A DNA stretch of 64,000 nt from assembly GCA_009649675.1 (NCBI GenBank), contig WJPL01000005.1:1-64000 (forward strand), read 5' to 3'. Both the position numbers and the translations under genes were made by a program. Shown piece after piece: positions 44,012 through 53,529 of this stretch (positions are counted from its first letter, which is position 1; each line of letters opens with the position of its first letter). This DNA is from Alphaproteobacteria bacterium HT1-32 (GTDB lineage: Bacteria > Pseudomonadota > Alphaproteobacteria > Rhodospirillales > HT1-32). Below the pieces are notes generated by a model, which worked only from the letters and a program-made list of their open reading frames with translations, made no database searches and had not been told where the DNA came from.

Positions 44012-44896
44012 CTATCGCTGACCGCTAGCCATTGTTTCGACCCGTTCGGCAACGGCGATGATGCGCTGCATGTCACGCAGGACCGGTTTCTCGATCAGTT
44101 TGCCATCCACCACCACAAGGCCGGTATCTGCTGCCTCAAATTCGGCAATGATCCGGCGTGCGCGTTCAACGGTGTCGCTGTCGGGTGTGAATACATCGTT
44201 CAGGACAGGTATCTGTTTCGGATGGATTGACCCTTTGCCGCTGAAGCCCAGATCGCGAACCAGTTCGGCTTCACGGCGCATGCCATCCGGGTCTTCGAGG
44301 TCAAGATAGGGCACATCAATGACATCCAGCCCGGCGCTGGCGGCGGCATGGGCAGTTCGTGACCGGGCATAGAGCAGGGGCTCCCAGGCATTTCGGCAAC
44401 GCAGTTCTGCCGCCATATCAACTCCACCAAAGAACAGGGCATCAATACGCGGACTGGCACGGGCGATGTCATGAACGGCCTCCAGCCCGGCATTGGTTTC
44501 AATGATGACATGCAGACGTGTGGCATGGCCGCGTTCAGTCAGCAGGGTGTCGAGCCAGACTATTTCATCCGGCGTTCTGACTTTCGGCAGCATCAGCGCC
44601 GGCGGCGGGGTATCGGTCGCCAGCACAGCCTGTACATCGGCCAGGCCGAAGGCCTCGCGCAGACAATTGATCCGGACGATCCGCTCGACGCCATCATCTG
44701 CCTGCGGTTTGGCAAACAGGTCCATGGTCAGGGACCGGGCCAGGTCCTTGTCTTTGGGTGCGATGCCGTCTTCCAGTTCAACACAGACAATATCGGCGCC
44801 GGATGCGAGAGCCTTGGGATACATGTCCGGTTTCAGGCCGGGGGCGAAGATGAAACTGCGCCGGGGTCTGATCTGGCGGTCGGTTGAGGCTGTCAT
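44012..44896 (-). CDS. HpcH/HpaI aldolase/citrate-lyase beta family (CitE-like)
   Basis: 294 residues, TIM-barrel lyase of the CitE/malyl-CoA lyase type: SFIFAPGLKPDMYPKAL, CVELEDGIAPKDKD (acidic Mg ligands), IETNAGLEAV and DALFFGGVDM. It probably cleaves or forms a malyl- or citramalyl-type CoA ester. Start ATG 44896 gives the family N terminus. It is divergent from the aldehyde dehydrogenase. Confidence 0.87.
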   Translation of the reverse strand: MTASTDRQIRPRRSFIFAPGLKPDMYPKALASGADIVCVELEDGIAPKDKDLARSLTMDLFAKPQADDGVERIVRINCLREAFGLADVQAVLATDTPPPALMLPKVRTPDEIVWLDTLLTERGHATRLHVIIETNAGLEAVHDIARASPRIDALFFGGVDMAAELRCRNAWEPLLYARSRTAHAAASAGLDVIDVPYLDLEDPDGMRREAELVRDLGFSGKGSIHPKQIPVLNDVFTPDSDTVERARRIIAEFEAADTGLVVVDGKLIEKPVLRDMQRIIAVAERVETMASGQR

Positions 44897-45110
44897 TTCT
44901 GAATATCCGTCTGGTCGTGACTGAGAGAAAAGGGAGGAGCATTTCACCAATGCAGTCTGCATTATGGAAATTCTGTCGGGGCGGGTGCAAGCCGGATTGC
45001 CGGAAATCAAACGGCTGACTGGTCTTGCCGGACAGGATAAGCGATACCAAGTGCCAGCAGAACAGGATGACTGGTCGCCTGTTTCAGGCGATGACATGGA
45101 AGGATATCAT

Positions 45111-46547
45111 ATGATCGAGAAACGCGAATTTTATATTGATGGCAAATGGGTCGCCCCCGCAAAAGCGGCTGACCTTGAGGTCATTGATCCCTCGACCGAG
45201 GAAGCCTGTGCGGTGATTTCTCTGGGTGATCAGGCAGATACGGACAAGGCGGTTGCTGCGGCAAAAGCCGCTTTCCCGGTCTGGTCAAAGACACCGAAGG
45301 CAGAACGCATCGCGCTCGTTGAGAAAATCCTCGAAATCTATATGGCCCGCTCCGATGAGATGGCGGCGGCGATCAGTCTGGAAATGGGCGCGCCAATCGA
45401 TATGGCGAAGGCACAGCAGGCCTCTGCCGGGGCCTGGCATATCAAGAATTTCCTCCGCGCAGCCAAGGGGTTCGAGTTCGAACGGATGCTCGGCAGCCAT
45501 GCACCGAATGACCGTATTCTCTATGAGCCAGTCGGTGTCTGCGGTCTGATCACGCCATGGAACTGGCCGATGAATCAGGTGACACTGAAGGTCACTCCTG
45601 CCCTGCTGGCGGGCTGCACCATGGTTCTGAAGCCGTCGGAGATCGCACCCCTGTCTTCGTTGCTGTTCGCTGATATCCTGCATGAGGCGGGTGTGCCGGC
45701 GGGCGTGTTCAACATGGTCAATGGCGACGGTGCGGGCGTTGGTACCCAGCTGTCTGTTCATCCCGATGTGGACATGATCTCGTTTACCGGGTCAACACGT
45801 GCCGGTATTGCCATCTCAAAGAATGCTGCCGAAAGCCTGAAGCGGGTTCATCTGGAACTGGGTGGCAAGGGCGCGAATATCATCTTTGCTGATGCCGACG
45901 AGAAGGCGGTTAAGCGTGGCACCCTGCATTGCTTCAGCAATACAGGTCAGTCCTGTAATGCGCCGACCCGGATGCTGGTACAGCGTGATATCTATGATAG
46001 CGCCGTTACGACAGCGACGGCAGTGGCCGAAGCCTCCACTGTTGGTCCGGCCAGTGAGAGTGGCCGGCATATCGGCCCGGCAGTGAGCGCTGCCCAGTTC
46101 GAGAAAATTCAGGGGCTGATCCAGAAGGGCATCGACGAGGGCGCCCGTCTGGTTGCCGGTGGAACGGGGCGACCGGAAGGAGTGAACCGGGGATATTTCG
46201 TGCGTCCGACCGTGTTTGCGGATGTTTCCAACGATATGACGATTGCCCGGGAAGAGATTTTTGGCCCGGTACTGTCGATCATTCCGTTCGACACGGAAGA
46301 TGAAGCGATTGCCATCGCCAACGACACACCCTACGGCCTGACCAACTATGTACAGAGCGAAGATGGCGAGAAGCGGGCGCGTGTCGCACGTCAGCTGCGA
46401 TCCGGCATGGTGGAAATGAATGGTCAGTCCCGCGGCGCAGGAAGTCCGTTCGGAGGTATGAAAGCCTCTGGTAATGGCCGCGAAGGCGGCGTCTGGGGAC
46501 TGGAAGACTTTCTTGAAGTCAAAGCTGTCAGCGGCTGGCCAGACTGA
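45111..46547 (+). CDS. NAD(P)-dependent aldehyde dehydrogenase
   Basis: 478 residues, ALDH superfamily: general base Glu in LELGGKGANI, catalytic Cys in NTGQSCNAPTR, cofactor motif FTGSTRAG. Complete and of normal length; GAAGGA precedes ATG 45111. The substrate is unknown; an aldehyde from an organic-acid pathway shared with the divergent CitE-like lyase is possible. Confidence 0.92.
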   Translation: MIEKREFYIDGKWVAPAKAADLEVIDPSTEEACAVISLGDQADTDKAVAAAKAAFPVWSKTPKAERIALVEKILEIYMARSDEMAAAISLEMGAPIDMAKAQQASAGAWHIKNFLRAAKGFEFERMLGSHAPNDRILYEPVGVCGLITPWNWPMNQVTLKVTPALLAGCTMVLKPSEIAPLSSLLFADILHEAGVPAGVFNMVNGDGAGVGTQLSVHPDVDMISFTGSTRAGIAISKNAAESLKRVHLELGGKGANIIFADADEKAVKRGTLHCFSNTGQSCNAPTRMLVQRDIYDSAVTTATAVAEASTVGPASESGRHIGPAVSAAQFEKIQGLIQKGIDEGARLVAGGTGRPEGVNRGYFVRPTVFADVSNDMTIAREEIFGPVLSIIPFDTEDEAIAIANDTPYGLTNYVQSEDGEKRARVARQLRSGMVEMNGQSRGAGSPFGGMKASGNGREGGVWGLEDFLEVKAVSGWPD

Positions 46548-46921
46548 TGTTTTTACTCTCTCGTTCCCCGTCCGCGAGGGCGGGGACGGGAGAGGCCTGA
46601 TTTAGAATATTACATCTGAAATTCCGACTCGATATCCGGCTTCTACGGGTAGAATGGCACCCGCCGGTTGCTGGCGGGCAATAGCCGCAGACTTTCCGGG
46701 TTTCTGATATCTGTTTGTTTTCACGATAATTTTTTAACCGTGAATTCAATATTACAAATATTACATGACCGTTTTGATAAACGCCGATACTGTTTCTACA
46801 GGGGTTGTGTAAGCTAATAATAATAGTCGCCGTCTGTTCCTTATTCCGGTCGCGCAAGACAACCGCAAAGCTACCCCTGACTGACGAGGTCGGACGGCGG
46901 TTGCCAGAAAAGGAACCGCGT
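46548..46921. other. gene-free region with GC hairpins before uspA
   Basis: 374 bp without a gene. Just after the dehydrogenase stop a GC-rich imperfect hairpin (about 46551-46597) has no T-run. CCCGCC/GGCGGG (46660-46665, 46673-46678) forms another hairpin. From 46720 the sequence is AT-rich and probably holds the uspA promoter; no clear operator is visible. Confidence 0.5.
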
Positions 46922-47353
46922 ATGTCTCAAACATACATCGTTGGCTTCGATGGAACGCCGCAATCGCGGCGTGCAGTCGAGCATGCCGCTGCTGCGGCAA
47001 AGAAGGCGGGGGGCAAGCTCCACCTCGTTTTCGTGATCGAATGGTCGCCCTACAGCTTTCATACAGCACAGGAACTGGCGGAACGGCATGGTCGCCGCGA
47101 GCAGGAACTCGACCGGGCGAGGGAATCCCTTCAGCCGGTGGTCGATGAGCTCAAGGGGCAGGGTATTGCAACAGAGTTTGAGGTTCGGCATGGCAATGCG
47201 GCTGAACTGCTCTGTGAAATTGCCGTAGCTGCCGGTAACGCCACCATTGTGATTGGCCGCACGGGCGGTTCAGGACTGGCACAGCGTCTGCTGGGTGGTC
47301 TTGCCATGACCTTGGCGCAGGCGTCGCCGGTACCGATCACCATCGTGCCCTGA
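46922..47353 (+). CDS. universal stress protein, UspA family
   Basis: 143 residues with a single Usp domain: YIVGFDGTPQSRRAV N-terminal strand, and the ATP-binding signature G-x2-G-x9-G-S/T form in VIGRTGGSGLAQRLLGGLA. Cytoplasmic. ATG 46922 follows AAAGGAA. It stands 51 bp upstream of the AGCS symporter on the same strand and may be co-transcribed. Confidence 0.9.
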   Translation: MSQTYIVGFDGTPQSRRAVEHAAAAAKKAGGKLHLVFVIEWSPYSFHTAQELAERHGRREQELDRARESLQPVVDELKGQGIATEFEVRHGNAAELLCEIAVAAGNATIVIGRTGGSGLAQRLLGGLAMTLAQASPVPITIVP

Positions 47354-47404
47354 CCGGCACGTAATCCTATCCACACAGACGTTCTCTTCAGGGGAGAGTT
47401 ACTG

Positions 47405-48907
47405 ATGTTTAGACGTATTTATCTGGCCATGATGGCCATTGTGGCGACAGTCTCGCCAGCCATGGCGCAGGAAAGCAGCATTGATCAGATGATCAGCGAT
47501 GCGGTTGCGCCGATTGTGAATCCGATTGTCAGCACGGTTTTTTATTCTGTGCCTGTCTTCGGTACACAGTTTCCATTAATTGTCGGCTGGCTCGTACTGG
47601 CTGCTGTTGTATTTACCCTTTACTTCGGCTTCATCCAGTTCCGGGGTTTCAAGCATTCGATCGAGCTGGTCAGGGGTGACTATCTCGATCCGAAGGATGC
47701 TGGTGAAGTTACACCTTTTCAGGCTCTGGCAACGGCGCTTTCGGGAACGGTTGGTCTCGGTAATATCGCCGGGGTTGGTGTCGCCGTGTATCTTGGTGGT
47801 CCGGGTGCGACCTTCTGGATGATTCTTGCCGGTCTGCTCGGCATGGCGTCGAAATTCACCGAATGTATTCTTGGTGTTCATTATCGTAATGAATACAGCA
47901 ACGGCACCGTTTCCGGTGGCCCGATGTATTACCTGTCAAAAGGCCTGTCGGAAGACGGCAAGGCGTCGCTGGGTAAGGTTCTCGCCATTTTCTTCTCGAT
48001 CTGCTGTATCGGCGGCGCGCTTGGTGGCGGCAACATGTTCCAGGCAAACCAGTCCTACGCTCAGGTTTCCAGCCTGTTTCCGTTCTTTGAGGGCAAGGGA
48101 TGGCTGTTCGGTCTGATCATGGCCGGTCTGGTTGGCATTGTGATCATCGGCGGGATCAAATCCATCGCCCGGGTAACGGAAAAGATCGTTCCCGGCATGG
48201 CTGTCCTGTATGTCGGTGCTGCGCTGATCATTATCATCATGAATATCGGTTCAGTTCCGCAGGCGGTTTCGGACATCATCACGGGTGCCTTTGCCCCGAC
48301 GGCCGTTGCCGGCGGTATTGTCGGTGCCCTGATTCAGGGCTTCAAGCGGGCTGCCTTCTCGAACGAAGCCGGTATCGGTTCGGCCTCCATCGCGCATTCC
48401 GCGGTGCAGACAAAGCATCCGGTAACGGAAGGTTATGTGGCGTTGCTGGAGCCGTTCATTGATACGGTCGTGATCTGCACCATGACCTCGCTGGTCATCG
48501 TGATCACCGGCTCATGGGTTCCGGACAGCGGTGTCACCGGCATTGCCCTGACATCTCAGGCTTTTGAATCGAGCTTCACGGGAGCCGGTTATGTGCTGGC
48601 GATTGCCGCGGTTCTGTTCGCCTTTTCGACCATGATTTCCTGGTCCTATTACGGCCTCAAGGCCTGGACCTACATGTTCGGTGAAGGAGAGGGCAAGGAG
48701 ATCGTCTTCAAGATTATCTTCTGCATCTTTGTGGTGATCGGTTCCTCCATGAGCCTGGGTCCGGTCATCGACTTCTCGGATGCGATGATCTTTGCCATGG
48801 CCATTGCCAACATCATCGGCCTCTACATGCTGATGCCGAAGGTGAAGGCTCTGCTGGCGGATTATCACCAGAAGCTGGCCAGCGGCGAGATCAAAAAGAT
48901 CAAGTAA
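47405..48907 (+). CDS. alanine/glycine:cation symporter (AGCS family)
   Basis: 500 residues, about 11 membrane segments after a cleavable-looking N terminus. The AGCS signature lies in [41 protein letters not shown] and [19 protein letters not shown] are also typical. It takes up alanine or glycine with sodium. A clear terminator follows at 48957. Confidence 0.95.
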   Translation: MFRRIYLAMMAIVATVSPAMAQESSIDQMISDAVAPIVNPIVSTVFYSVPVFGTQFPLIVGWLVLAAVVFTLYFGFIQFRGFKHSIELVRGDYLDPKDAGEVTPFQALATALSGTVGLGNIAGVGVAVYLGGPGATFWMILAGLLGMASKFTECILGVHYRNEYSNGTVSGGPMYYLSKGLSEDGKASLGKVLAIFFSICCIGGALGGGNMFQANQSYAQVSSLFPFFEGKGWLFGLIMAGLVGIVIIGGIKSIARVTEKIVPGMAVLYVGAALIIIIMNIGSVPQAVSDIITGAFAPTAVAGGIVGALIQGFKRAAFSNEAGIGSASIAHSAVQTKHPVTEGYVALLEPFIDTVVICTMTSLVIVITGSWVPDSGVTGIALTSQAFESSFTGAGYVLAIAAVLFAFSTMISWSYYGLKAWTYMFGEGEGKEIVFKIIFCIFVVIGSSMSLGPVIDFSDAMIFAMAIANIIGLYMLMPKVKALLADYHQKLASGEIKKIK

Positions 48908-48956
48908 CCGCAGCTGACCAACCGGTCCCGGCAACGGGGCCGGGCTGAGATGGATC

Positions 48957-48987
48957 AGGGGAGCGTCAGTCAGGCGCTCCCCTTTTT
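48957..48987 (+). terminator. intrinsic terminator after AGCS symporter
   Basis: AGGGGAGCG (48957-48965) pairs with CGCTCCCCT (48975-48983), loop of 9 nt, followed by TTTT. It sits between the convergent symporter and LysR genes. Confidence 0.9.
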
Positions 48988-49002
48988 CCTGTCCGGGTTT
49001 TG

Positions 49003-49881
49003 TCAGGCGATATTACGAATGGCGGATTCCTTCAGCAGTTCATCGGTCAGGAAACTTATGAAGCGTTCTCCAGCGGCGCCGACATTTTTCCGGATGAATG
49101 CCACGACCTGATGCGGGGGAAGGAGAGGGAGCCGACTGTCATCCAGGATGATCATATCTTCAGGGACGGCACAGACCGGCAGGACAGCAATGCCGAGGCC
49201 GGCGCGCAGTCCTTCATGGACGCCGGAGATGCTGTTTGCGGTCAGGTTGATGCGCCAGGCCGTTCCCATTTCATCAAGACGTTGAATGGCTGACTGGCGG
49301 AAGACGCAACTGCCGGGAAGGCTGACCAGATCAACCGGTGTCTGGCCGTCAGCCGAAATCCGGTTTTTGCCGGCCCAGACCAGTTTTTCACTGAATAGCG
49401 GCCGACCCTTGCCGAGGGATTCGTTGGTCCCGGCAATGATCAGATCCAGCTCACCCCGTTCATAGAGTGGCCCCAGATCATCGCCCAGCCCGGTCACGAC
49501 TTCGAGCCGCAGGTTGGGGTAATGGCGCCGCAGCCGGTCCAGAATCCGGCCAAGGCTTAGAGGTGCCAGATAGTCAGCAAGTCCAACCCGAAGCCGTCCG
49601 TTCACATCCGGGTCCCGTAACCGGCTGACCACTTCGTCATTCAGTTCCAGCAGACGACGGGCATAGCCCAGCAGGATTTCCCCTTCCGCTGTCAGTTCGA
49701 ACCGGCGGCTGGTCCGGAGGATGAGCCTGACTCCAAGTCTTTCTTCCAGCTTTCGTAACCGCAGACTGATACCGGATTGCGTCAGGTTGAGACGGTCAGC
49801 CGCTGCGGTAAAGCCACCGGCCTCAGCGACCGCGACAAAACTGCGCAAATGGGAGATGTCGATGTCAGTTGGTACAATCAT
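49003..49881 (-). CDS. LysR-family regulator
   Basis: 292 residues: HTH_1 (GGFTAAADRLNLTQSGISLRL) and LysR substrate domain. Divergent from the MDR oxidoreductase with a 97-bp AT-rich intergenic region, the usual layout of a LysR gene and its target. Effector unknown. Confidence 0.92.
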   Translation of the reverse strand: MIVPTDIDISHLRSFVAVAEAGGFTAAADRLNLTQSGISLRLRKLEERLGVRLILRTSRRFELTAEGEILLGYARRLLELNDEVVSRLRDPDVNGRLRVGLADYLAPLSLGRILDRLRRHYPNLRLEVVTGLGDDLGPLYERGELDLIIAGTNESLGKGRPLFSEKLVWAGKNRISADGQTPVDLVSLPGSCVFRQSAIQRLDEMGTAWRINLTANSISGVHEGLRAGLGIAVLPVCAVPEDMIILDDSRLPLLPPHQVVAFIRKNVGAAGERFISFLTDELLKESAIRNIA

Positions 49882-49978
49882 TTCAGTTTGTCATCACAAT
49901 AATATCAAAAACTCTCTTCTGTTATAGATAGCCTTGGCGTATCACTCTGTCACCAGCAAATTCTCAATGGAGATAAAG

Positions 49979-50983
49979 ATGCGCGCCATAGGTTATGCAA
50001 AAAGCCTCACCAGCGATCAGGAAAAGTCGCTCGAAGATATCACCATACCAGAACCTGTTGCTGGCCCCCGTGACCTGCTGGTTCGCGTTGCGGCGGTTTC
50101 GGTCAACCCGGTTGATGTGAAGGTCCGTATGCGGGCAGAACCGGAACAGGGCCATACAGTGCTTGGTTTCGATGCGGTTGGTGTGGTCGAGGCTGTTGGC
50201 TCTGACGTGACCCTGTTCGGGGTCGGGGATGAAGTCTTCTATGCGGGAGATATCACCCGTCCTGGCAGCTATGCCGAATTGCAGGCCGTGGATGAACGTA
50301 TTGTCGGGCGCAAGCCGTCCTCGCTTTCCGTGGCTGAGGCGGCGGCATTGCCGCTTACGGGCATCACTGCCTGGGAAATCCTGTTTGATTCCTTTCGCCT
50401 GAAGGAAGGCGAAGGGGCGGGCAAGGTGTTACTGATCATCGGTGCTGCCGGCGGTGTCGGCTCCATGCTGATGCAGCTGGCGAAGGCAGTGACGGGATTG
50501 ACGGTCGTTGCGACCGCGTCCCGGGCAGAGACCACGGACTGGTGCCGAAAGCTTGGGGCGGATCATATCATTGATCATTCAAAAGCTCTCAAGCCGCAGC
50601 TTGAGGGGCTGGGCCTGACGGTTGATTACGTTGCCGCCCTGACGGCATCCGATCAGCATCTTCCGGCAATTGTGGACCTCATTCGTCCCCGGGGACAGAT
50701 TGCGATGATTGATGACCCGGTGGGCCTGGACTTCACGATCATGAAGAAGAAAGCACTGAGCCTGCACTGGGAACTCATGTTTACGCGCTCGATGTTTGGT
50801 ACTGACGACATGATTGCACAGCATGAACTGCTGAACCGGATAGCTGATCTGGTTGATGGCGGGCGCCTGCAGACCACGATGACATCGGTGGCCGGGAAAA
50901 TGGATGCTGCCAATATGAGGCAGGCCCATGCGGCGCAGGAGTCGGGTCGGACAATCGGCAAGACAGTGCTGACCGCCGTCTGA
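49979..50983 (+). CDS. zinc-binding-type (MDR) alcohol dehydrogenase/quinone reductase
   Basis: 334 residues, medium-chain reductase fold with VNPVDVKVR, the nucleotide motif IIGAAGGVGSML and GADHIIDHS. It lacks the catalytic zinc cysteines, so it is of the quinone-oxidoreductase type despite the usual family name. GGAG precedes ATG 49979. Control by the divergent LysR is likely. Confidence 0.9.
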   Translation: MRAIGYAKSLTSDQEKSLEDITIPEPVAGPRDLLVRVAAVSVNPVDVKVRMRAEPEQGHTVLGFDAVGVVEAVGSDVTLFGVGDEVFYAGDITRPGSYAELQAVDERIVGRKPSSLSVAEAAALPLTGITAWEILFDSFRLKEGEGAGKVLLIIGAAGGVGSMLMQLAKAVTGLTVVATASRAETTDWCRKLGADHIIDHSKALKPQLEGLGLTVDYVAALTASDQHLPAIVDLIRPRGQIAMIDDPVGLDFTIMKKKALSLHWELMFTRSMFGTDDMIAQHELLNRIADLVDGGRLQTTMTSVAGKMDAANMRQAHAAQESGRTIGKTVLTAV

Positions 50984-51082
50984 GCAGGGACCTCCCGGCT
51001 GACTGATGATCCTGTCGGCCGGGGGACAAAACAACAGCTCCGGGTTTCAGGTTGCAGCCAATAATATTGTCGCGTCTGGGGC

Positions 51083-51100
51083 GTACGTGATATCACGTAC
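51083..51100. promoter_or_regulatory. 18-bp perfect palindrome, MarR operator
   Basis: GTACGTGATATCACGTAC lies 45 bp upstream of the MarR start and is flanked by CTGGG/CCCAG half sites that extend the symmetry imperfectly. MarR proteins bind palindromes of this size and repress their own genes. Confidence 0.75.
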
Positions 51101-51145
51101 TGCTCCCAGCGGTCATGAGGACTGCTTGATGACCGTCAGATCGGG

Positions 51146-51712
51146 ATGACCTTGGATCCAGATTCAAAACAGAAACCGGCAACGAACAGGAAGCCGGCTG
51201 CTGGCCGCGCTGCGCAGGCTGAACATCTGGAAGAGGACCGGCTTGCCCATCTGGTGCGCTATGTCGCCCGTGGCCTGACCCGGTCTCTGCAGATCAGACT
51301 GGCGGAACATGACGTACAGTTCGGTAGCTGGGTGTTCCTGCGCATTCTGTGGGAGGATGACGGCCTGACCCAGCGAGAGCTGGCGGAACGGGCCGGACTG
51401 ATGCAGTCGACTACCCACACGGCATTGCTGAAGCTTGAGGGGCAGGGATATCTGACCCGGCGTCATCCGGAAGGTGATCGCAAGAAGCTGCTGGTTTTCC
51501 TGACAGAGCAGGGACATGCCGCCCGCGATGTTCTTCAGCCTCTCGCTGAAGAGGTCAATCATGCTTCGGTTGAAGGCCTGTCAGAGGATGCTGTTCAGCA
51601 ACTGCGTCAGGCTCTGCTGACCATGGCGCGCAATCTTGATGCGGACGAACAGCGGGCGCTGGAAGACGGGCAGGGTGTGCCCGCAACCCGTGGGCGCAGC
51701 AGCCATATCTGA
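51146..51712 (+). CDS. MarR-family regulator
   Basis: 188 residues: basic N-terminal extension (about 1-28), then MarR winged HTH (TQRELAERAGLMQSTTHTALL; wing RRHPEGDRKKL) and dimer helices. The long N-terminal tail and HpaR/PecS-like pattern suggest an aromatic-acid-responsive repressor. A perfect palindrome precedes the gene. It lies upstream of the second TctCBA set and may control it together with GntR. Confidence 0.88.
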   Translation: MTLDPDSKQKPATNRKPAAGRAAQAEHLEEDRLAHLVRYVARGLTRSLQIRLAEHDVQFGSWVFLRILWEDDGLTQRELAERAGLMQSTTHTALLKLEGQGYLTRRHPEGDRKKLLVFLTEQGHAARDVLQPLAEEVNHASVEGLSEDAVQQLRQALLTMARNLDADEQRALEDGQGVPATRGRSSHI

Positions 51713-52051
51713 TCTGCCGGTCTCAGAATATTCCCCCAAACCTGACAGATAAGACGGCCTGCCTGGTTCTGTCGACCCCCAATCCATAACGCGGCTTTGA
51801 GAACGTCTCCGCATTTTCAGGGCACCTCACTTCTATTGAATTTATTAAAGAGATATCTTTTTATTGAATTCTGATCGGCTCTGTGATTTCCTTCGTTCCA
51901 ATGGGAGAAAAACGGGAAGGCCATCTGGCGGGGTCGATAAGAATAGCCGGATAGCAATAATCCATAATGGTTTGACGATGGTTTTATGTTCGGACGGAAA
52001 GGTCTGAATGTGGCTGAACAAACATGGATACTGAAAAGAAAGGGGCTTCTG
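51713..52051. other. AT-rich promoter region of the second tct operon
   Basis: 339 bp without a gene. TATTGAATT occurs twice (51834-51842 and 51862-51870) around the short palindrome AGATATCT (51851-51858), a possible regulator site for tctC. No terminator with a good T-run is seen after the MarR gene. Confidence 0.5.
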
Positions 52052-53017
52052 ATGACTAAGATAGTAACTCTTTTAACAATCCTTCTGGGGCTGGCACAGA
52101 TTGCACCGGCACAGGCTGACTATCCGGAACGGGCAATTACCTTCATCGTGCCATTCTCTGTTGGCGGCGGTAGTGACCAGACGGCACGGGCACTGATTCC
52201 GTTCCTTGAAAAACATCTGGGCAATGGTGCGAAGATTGCGGTGGTCAACAAGCCCGGTGCGGGCGGAAGTGTTGCCTATGCGGAAATGGCGGGAACCAAG
52301 CCTGATGGATATACCATCGGCATGGTCAATCTGCCGGATGCGGTTACTGGTCCGATGCTGAATGCGAATGTGGGCTACACAACTTCAAGCTTCAATTATA
52401 TCGGTGGCATCAACAAGGAACCGTCGACCATTACCGTCAAGGCTGACAGTCCGGTGAAAACCCTTGAGGAATTCATCACTCTGGCGCGTGCCAAGGCAGG
52501 CGGGCTGACTGTCGGCGTGCCGTCTCTCAGCAATGTGCATAGTGTCGGGATGACAGAATTTGCTGCAGAAGCGGGCCTCGAAGTGAACAAGATTCCGCTC
52601 AATGGCGGCGGGCCAACCATGAACGCCCTGCTCGGTGGTCATATTGATTCGGCATCGGTTTCCGTCGGCGCGGCGATGAAGAAAAAAGACAAGATCCGGG
52701 TCATTGCGCAGATGTCTGACGAACGGGCAGAGACGGCCCCGAACGTCCCGACGACCGTTGAACTGGGTTACAAGACGACCAGTTACGTCATCCGTTCCTT
52801 TGCTGCTCCGTCGGGAACGCCGGCACCGGTGATGGAAAAGCTTCGTGCTGCCTTCCGTCTGGCAATGGATGACCCGGAGTTTCAGGCAACAGCCAGGAAA
52901 CAGCGGATCGCTCTGACCTTCGTCCCGGGTGACAAGCTGGTTGAGACTGCTGCTGAACTGGATACGAGGTTGTCGAAGCTGTGGAAGACAAATCCCTGGA
53001 TGTCCAAAGGTAACTGA
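52052..53017 (+). CDS. TctC-type periplasmic binding protein, second TTT system
   Basis: 321 residues, signal peptide (IVTLLTILLGLAQIAPAQA) and Bug/TctC motifs DYPERAITFIVPFSVGGGSD and VVNKPGAGGS. AAAGGGG precedes ATG 52052. TctC-type proteins include the terephthalate binder TphC, and the phthalate-type genes downstream make an aromatic dicarboxylate the likely ligand (inference). Confidence 0.9.
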   Translation: MTKIVTLLTILLGLAQIAPAQADYPERAITFIVPFSVGGGSDQTARALIPFLEKHLGNGAKIAVVNKPGAGGSVAYAEMAGTKPDGYTIGMVNLPDAVTGPMLNANVGYTTSSFNYIGGINKEPSTITVKADSPVKTLEEFITLARAKAGGLTVGVPSLSNVHSVGMTEFAAEAGLEVNKIPLNGGGPTMNALLGGHIDSASVSVGAAMKKKDKIRVIAQMSDERAETAPNVPTTVELGYKTTSYVIRSFAAPSGTPAPVMEKLRAAFRLAMDDPEFQATARKQRIALTFVPGDKLVETAAELDTRLSKLWKTNPWMSKGN

Positions 53018-53019
53018 AC

Positions 53020-53529
53020 ATGCAGGTGAATAGCCGGTCCGGCATTCAGGATATCGCGACGGGATCTGTATTCCTCGCGATCTCCGGCGGGCTGCTGGTT
53101 TCCTCCTCATCCCTGCCTGCAGGTGCCGCGATGCTTCCCCGCGCGGCATTATGGGCGCTGTGCCTGTTGTCCGTTGCGCTCATGATCCGCGGGATCAGGG
53201 CGCGATGGGTGGCGGGGACAGCGGATGATGCTGGTGAGGTTCAGCCGTTCATGGAAAACCCCGGTCGTCTGTTGCTGGGTATTGTCGCAATGGCCCTCTA
53301 TATCGCCGGGATTGAGATCGTCGGATTTTACATTTCTACGGCTCTCTTTATCCCGGTAACGGCGTTTGTTCTGGGTGCCCGGAACAAGATGTCAATTTTT
53401 ATGGCCGGGGCAGGTTTTGTTCTGTTCTGCTATGCCGTGTTCAGCGTTCTGTTTGAGCGGGTTTTGCCGGAGGGGCTGCTGTTTACCGCTCTCCGGCCGG
53501 TTCTGACCGGGGCGGGTGTTCATGTTTGA
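53020..53529 (+). CDS. TctB small permease subunit, second TTT system
   Basis: 169 residues with four membrane segments (about 10-30, 45-62, 85-105, 120-150). It starts two bases after the tctC stop and its own stop overlaps the tctA start (ATGTTTGA), so the three are translationally coupled. Confidence 0.88.
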   Translation: MQVNSRSGIQDIATGSVFLAISGGLLVSSSSLPAGAAMLPRAALWALCLLSVALMIRGIRARWVAGTADDAGEVQPFMENPGRLLLGIVAMALYIAGIEIVGFYISTALFIPVTAFVLGARNKMSIFMAGAGFVLFCYAVFSVLFERVLPEGLLFTALRPVLTGAGVHV

